From an uncultured Eubacteriales bacterium (GTDB lineage Bacteria > Bacillota > Clostridia > Lachnospirales > Lachnospiraceae), in the NCBI GenBank assembly GCA_900316115.1, contig ONBN01000004.1, positions 1-64,000 on the forward strand: DNA of 64,000 nt, in the 5' to 3' direction. Under the pieces are notes generated by a model. The model worked only from the letters and a program-made list of their open reading frames with translations. It did not search any database and was not told the DNA's origin. The position numbers and the translations under genes are program-made. Shown one piece after another: positions 60,834 to 64,000 of this stretch (its first letter is position 1; each line of letters opens with the position of its first letter).

Positions 60834-61736
60834 GTGAAGAAAATCATAAAAGTAGAAACAAAAGAACCTGTGATCCTTCAGTGTACAGATCTGGTTTTTT
60901 CCCAGAAACCATACTGGTGCAATGCAACCAGGGTTCCCTTAAAGATGAGTATTCTTCATCAGAGAGCATTTTTTGAATATGATGAGAAACCTTCCCTTCA
61001 GCCCTGTATCCTGTGGATCACGGGAGGGGGATGGACAGAGGTAGACCAGAATGTATGGCTTCCGGAGTTGTCTTACTATGCGAAGAAGGGCTATGTGGTG
61101 GCAAGCGTTTCCTACAGCCTTCCGGCAACATGGTTTTTCCCGGAAATGCTGATGGATGTAAAGCAGGCCATCCGGTATTTAAGAGCGCATGCCGGGGAAT
61201 GGAACATTGATCCTGACAGGATTGCGGTGATGGGGGAATCGGCAGGAGGCCATCTGGCTTCTCTTGTGGCAGCTACCGGGGATCGTAAGGAATTTGAAAA
61301 AGGGGAATACCTGGAAGAAAGTTCCGCAGTGCAGGCGGCTGTGATCTTTTACGGGGCTGTGGATATGATGAACTTTGAAGGCAGGGAAAGCCTGGATTCT
61401 TATGATGAGAAAGAACAGTTCCTTTTAAGGGGAAAGCTGGAACCACAGTCTGTGGCTGCTGGCGTGAATCATCTCCGTCATGAAAAAGCGATGGGTGAGA
61501 AAATGGATCCCAGATATTATATTACAAAGGATGCACCCCCGTTTTTGCTGCTTCATGGAACAAAAGACACACAGGTTCCTGTATTTCACAGTGAGATCCT
61601 GTATGAGAAACTGGAAAAAGAAGGTGTTCCGGCAGAGTTCGTACTGATCGATGGTGTGGATCATGCGGATGCAGCATTTTCACAGCCGGAAGTAAAGGAT
61701 CTGATCCTGGATTATCTGGATAGAACATTAAAATAA
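60834..61736 (+). CDS. Alpha/beta hydrolase (BD-FAE/acetyl-xylan esterase-like)
   Basis: The 300-residue protein has an alpha/beta-hydrolase fold: WITGGGW oxyanion loop (about 63-69), nucleophile elbow GESAGGH (about 133-139), an Asp near FLLLHGTKDTQVPV and a His in DGVDHADAAF. No signal peptide, so it is cytoplasmic and would remove acyl groups from imported sugars. GTG at 60834 is the better start, because AAAGGTGG (60821-60828) lies before it. An in-frame ATG at 60816 has no ribosome site. Upstream, a 15-base AAGAAATATAAA-type segment is repeated twice. Confidence 0.85.
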   Translation: MKKIIKVETKEPVILQCTDLVFSQKPYWCNATRVPLKMSILHQRAFFEYDEKPSLQPCILWITGGGWTEVDQNVWLPELSYYAKKGYVVASVSYSLPATWFFPEMLMDVKQAIRYLRAHAGEWNIDPDRIAVMGESAGGHLASLVAATGDRKEFEKGEYLEESSAVQAAVIFYGAVDMMNFEGRESLDSYDEKEQFLLRGKLEPQSVAAGVNHLRHEKAMGEKMDPRYYITKDAPPFLLLHGTKDTQVPVFHSEILYEKLEKEGVPAEFVLIDGVDHADAAFSQPEVKDLILDYLDRTLK

Positions 61737-61752
61737 CAGGAGGTATTAGGAC

Positions 61753-62790
61753 ATGCGAGGATCGTATTTTTTAGGTGCAGATAAAGAAAAAAAGTTTGAA
61801 GTCCGCAATATGGAATTTAAAGAACTGGAGCCCCATCAGGTGATGATAAAGAATATGTCAGCCGGGATCTGCGGAACAGATGTACATATATATCATGGGG
61901 AAAAAGGATCCGCAGATGTAACTCCGCCGGCTGTACTGGGACATGAGTATTCAGGCGTGGTAACTGCAGTTGGTTCTGAAGTAACAGAAGTGGCAGTAGG
62001 GGATCATGTAACTTTGGATCCCAATATGTACTGTGGGAAATGCCGTCCATGCCGTATGGGGAAAAAGCAGAACTGTGAGCATCTGTTTGCCCTTGGAGTA
62101 AATGTAAATGGTGGTTTTGCAGAGTATTCTGTAGCACCGGAGAATCAGTGCTATAAGTTAAATAAAGAGGTTCCCTTTGATGTGGCTGCAATGGCAGAAC
62201 CTTTGGCATGTGCGATCCATGGCATTGACAGGACGGATATTGTTCCGGGACAGACTGTGCTGGTGATCGGCGGAGGTGCTATCGGGCAGCTGATGATCCA
62301 GCTTGCCAAATTAAAAGGTGCGTCTACGGTTATTCTTAGTGAACCAATCGAAATGAGACGTAAGATCGGCCTGAGTGTGGGGGCAGATGCAGCGGTTGAC
62401 CCTATCCATGAAGATCTTGCACAGGCCATCTTTAAGATCACTGGAAATGAAGGTACAGATTGCGTGATCGAGTGTGTAGGTAATCCAAAGATCGCCCAGC
62501 AGGCTATTGAAGTGGCAGGAGCAGGCGGAACTGTAGTCCTGTTCAGCGTACCGCCTGTAGATGGAACTGCACCTCTTCCACTGTTTGATGTTTATAAGAA
62601 AGAGCTTACTGTTAGAGGATCTATCATCAATCCGGATACCCATCAGAGGGCAGTCAATCTGATCAACAGCAGACAGCTGGAAATTGAAAAGCTGATTACC
62701 CACCATTATGATCTGGAACATCTGGAAGAGGCTATCCTTATGCAGATGTCCAGTGAATCCATCAAAGTTGTGGTACATCCGCAGGATTGA
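61753..62790 (+). CDS. Zinc-dependent alcohol/polyol dehydrogenase
   Basis: The 345-residue medium-chain dehydrogenase has the catalytic zinc ligands in GICGTD (about 37-42) and GHEYSGVV (about 62-69), and structural zinc cysteines in YCGKCRPCRMGKKQNC (about 92-107). The NAD motif is IGGGAIGQL (about 170-178). It most resembles sorbitol/threonine/L-iditol dehydrogenases. It starts 16 bases after the esterase stop with AGGAGG. In operon 3 it would oxidise a polyol or sugar released after uptake and deacylation. Confidence 0.9.
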   Translation: MRGSYFLGADKEKKFEVRNMEFKELEPHQVMIKNMSAGICGTDVHIYHGEKGSADVTPPAVLGHEYSGVVTAVGSEVTEVAVGDHVTLDPNMYCGKCRPCRMGKKQNCEHLFALGVNVNGGFAEYSVAPENQCYKLNKEVPFDVAAMAEPLACAIHGIDRTDIVPGQTVLVIGGGAIGQLMIQLAKLKGASTVILSEPIEMRRKIGLSVGADAAVDPIHEDLAQAIFKITGNEGTDCVIECVGNPKIAQQAIEVAGAGGTVVLFSVPPVDGTAPLPLFDVYKKELTVRGSIINPDTHQRAVNLINSRQLEIEKLITHHYDLEHLEEAILMQMSSESIKVVVHPQD

Positions 62791-62887
62791 TTTTAAGAAA
62801 AAACACTCTCCTGATCTGTCTGTAATAGTCGGGGATATTGCACAGTTTGTTCGTAATAACTAATTCAGAACAATTGTCCAAAATCGG

Positions 62888-62916
62888 TTGACCAAAATGA
62901 GCAAATGCTCTAAAAT
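62888..62916 (+). promoter_or_regulatory. Promoter of the DUF362 gene
   Basis: TTGACC at 62888-62893 and TAAAAT at 62911-62916 at 17-base spacing. An inverted TTGTTC/GAACAA pair lies at 62847-62873, just upstream, and may be an operator. Confidence 0.65.
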
Positions 62917-62966
62917 TAAGATTAGAATTTTTATTTATATAAGAATGATCAAAGGAGAGTGTTTAT

Positions 62967-63830
62967 ATGAAAGCAAAGGTATATTTTTCAAGAGAAATCA
63001 CTCCGGAGAAGGTAGTAGAGCTGTATAAAGCAGCAGGAAAGGATTTACCTGGGAAAGTAGCTGTCAAAGTACATTCCGGAGAAGAAGGCAATCAGAACTT
63101 CTTAAAGCCAGACTTCTGGAAGCCTATGGTAGAGGCTGTGAATGGTACAGTTGTTGAGTGTAATACAGCATATGAGGGCTCCAGAAATACTACAGAGAAG
63201 CATATGGAGACTATGGAAAAGCATGGCTGGTCCAAGGAATTTACAGTAGATATCCTGGATGCAGACGCTCCGGATCTGGAACTTTCTATTCCGAATGGCA
63301 AGGAGATCAAGAAAGACTTTGTAGGAAAACATATAGAGAACTATGATTCCATGTTAGTTCTGTCCCATTTTAAGGGACATCCGATGGGAGGCTTTGGCGG
63401 TGCATTAAAGCAGCTTTCCATTGGCTGCGCTTCCTCCTATGGTAAGGGTTATATCCATGGGGCAGGAGAGCTTGCTAACTTCTGGTCTACCGAGCAGAAC
63501 CGTTTCCTGGATTCCATGGCAGATGCAGCATCTGCAGTGGTTGAGTATTTTAAAGGAAATATGGTTTTTGTGAATGTAATGAAGAATATGTCTGTTGACT
63601 GCGACTGTTGTGCAGTTGCTGAGGATCCGTGCATGGCTGATATCGGCGTGCTTGTATCCCTTGATCCTATCGCTGTTGATCAGGCCTGCATTGATCTTGT
63701 ATATGCATCCAAGGATCCGGGCAGGGATCATCTGGTAGAGCGTATCGAGAGCCGTAATGGTATCCGTACCATAGAGTCAGCAGCAGCCCTGGGCTTTGGC
63801 ACCAGAGAGTATGAGCTGATCGAGTTATAA
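62967..63830 (+). CDS. DUF362 protein without a ferredoxin domain
   Basis: The 287-residue protein matches the DUF362 core: KVAVKVHSGEEGNQNFLKPDFW at the start, VLSHFKGHPMGGFGGALKQLSIGCAS in the middle, and SVDCDCCAVAEDPCMADIGVLVSLDPIAVDQACIDLV near the end. Many relatives carry a C-terminal 4Fe-4S ferredoxin domain; here it is absent. The DCDCC and DPC cysteines could bind a metal. No reaction is established. A 17-base-spaced promoter and AAAGGAG make it a separate unit after operon 3. Confidence 0.82.
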   Translation: MKAKVYFSREITPEKVVELYKAAGKDLPGKVAVKVHSGEEGNQNFLKPDFWKPMVEAVNGTVVECNTAYEGSRNTTEKHMETMEKHGWSKEFTVDILDADAPDLELSIPNGKEIKKDFVGKHIENYDSMLVLSHFKGHPMGGFGGALKQLSIGCASSYGKGYIHGAGELANFWSTEQNRFLDSMADAASAVVEYFKGNMVFVNVMKNMSVDCDCCAVAEDPCMADIGVLVSLDPIAVDQACIDLVYASKDPGRDHLVERIESRNGIRTIESAAALGFGTREYELIEL

Positions 63831-63840
63831 TAAAATAAAA

Positions 63841-63913
63841 ACCGCAGAATGGTCATGGTATGAAGCATATCAATGATGTGCTTACACAATGAACTGTTCT
63901 GCGGCTTTTTTAT
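63841..63913. terminator. Terminator between DUF362 and the right-edge gene
   Basis: ACCGCAGAA (63841-63849) pairs with TTCTGCGGCT (63898-63907), preceded by A residues and followed by TTTTTTA. The sequence can work in both directions for the convergent gene at the edge. Confidence 0.75.
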
Positions 63914-63928
63914 TTTATCGGGCTGTTT

Positions 63929-64000
63929 TCAGATCACAAACATTAATCCAAGAAACATCAAGGCTCCGATCACATTGGCTTTGGCCGGAAGCTTGGTAGG
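63929..64000 (-). CDS. C-terminal end of a membrane protein, cut by the window edge
   Basis: Reading the minus strand from 64000 gives 23 codons ending in TGA at 63929-63931. The residues PTKLPAKANVIGALMFLGLM and the last FVI form a helix near the C-terminus, as in ABC permeases of the PotC type or similar transporters. The start and most of the gene lie outside the window, so the family cannot be fixed. Confidence 0.45.
   Translation of the reverse strand, partial: PTKLPAKANVIGALMFLGLMFVI

Overview
The window looks like chromosome from a Gram-positive gut anaerobe of the Lachnospiraceae, most like Blautia. This is inferred from moderate GC, strong AGGAGG ribosome sites, sigma-A type promoters, ECF and RbsABC-type importers, LacI and ROK regulators, a VKT-type wall-sorting tail and a DUF4342/two-component locus. 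No tRNA, rRNA, CRISPR array, intact transposase or prophage is visible.

Left third (1-23.9 kb): a small membrane protein, an ion-transporter-superfamily permease coupled to a cytidylate-kinase-like protein, a ParE/Phd-type toxin-antitoxin pair between two copies of a dispersed repeat, then two sugar catabolic operons. Operon 1 (about 4-13.9 kb) has a YesL-like protein, a LacI regulator, a CUT1 importer without its own ATPase, an aldo/keto reductase, a Gfo/Idh/MocA-like protein and a GH13 amylosucrase-like enzyme. Operon 2 (14.1-21.9 kb) is driven by a perfect-consensus promoter overlapped by LacI-type operators. It encodes an M24-fold protein, an RbsA/RbsC/binding-protein importer, an AroE-like dehydrogenase, a UPF0303 protein, an RpiB-like isomerase and its probable LacI repressor. 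Several of these enzymes lack the usual catalytic or substrate residues, so its substrate is unknown. CstA follows.

Middle (23.9-46.5 kb): an ECF importer whose S gene is separated from its A-A' and T genes by an N-terminally truncated AlbA/Schlafen-type gene; a glycerate kinase with an apparent internal deletion, divergent from a CdaR-type regulator; an HtrA protease; a HAD phosphatase; a huge surface adhesin broken by one stop and one frameshift; a secreted purple-acid-phosphatase-like enzyme with a Pho-box-like repeat upstream, coupled to YibE/F; a prolyl-tRNA editing protein; and a DUF4342-response regulator-histidine kinase operon on the minus strand.

Right third (46.9-64 kb): ribosomal protein L25, then a translationally coupled three-gene SMC operon (kleisin-like, MukE-like, MukB/JetC-like) with no visible JetD nuclease. 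This is the best candidate for a poorly described system. Next come a D-2-hydroxyacid dehydrogenase and a ROK repressor controlling a third sugar operon (binding protein, ATPase, permease, alpha/beta hydrolase, zinc dehydrogenase), then a DUF362 protein and the tail of a minus-strand membrane protein.

Functional calls rest on reading motifs by eye. No database search was run.
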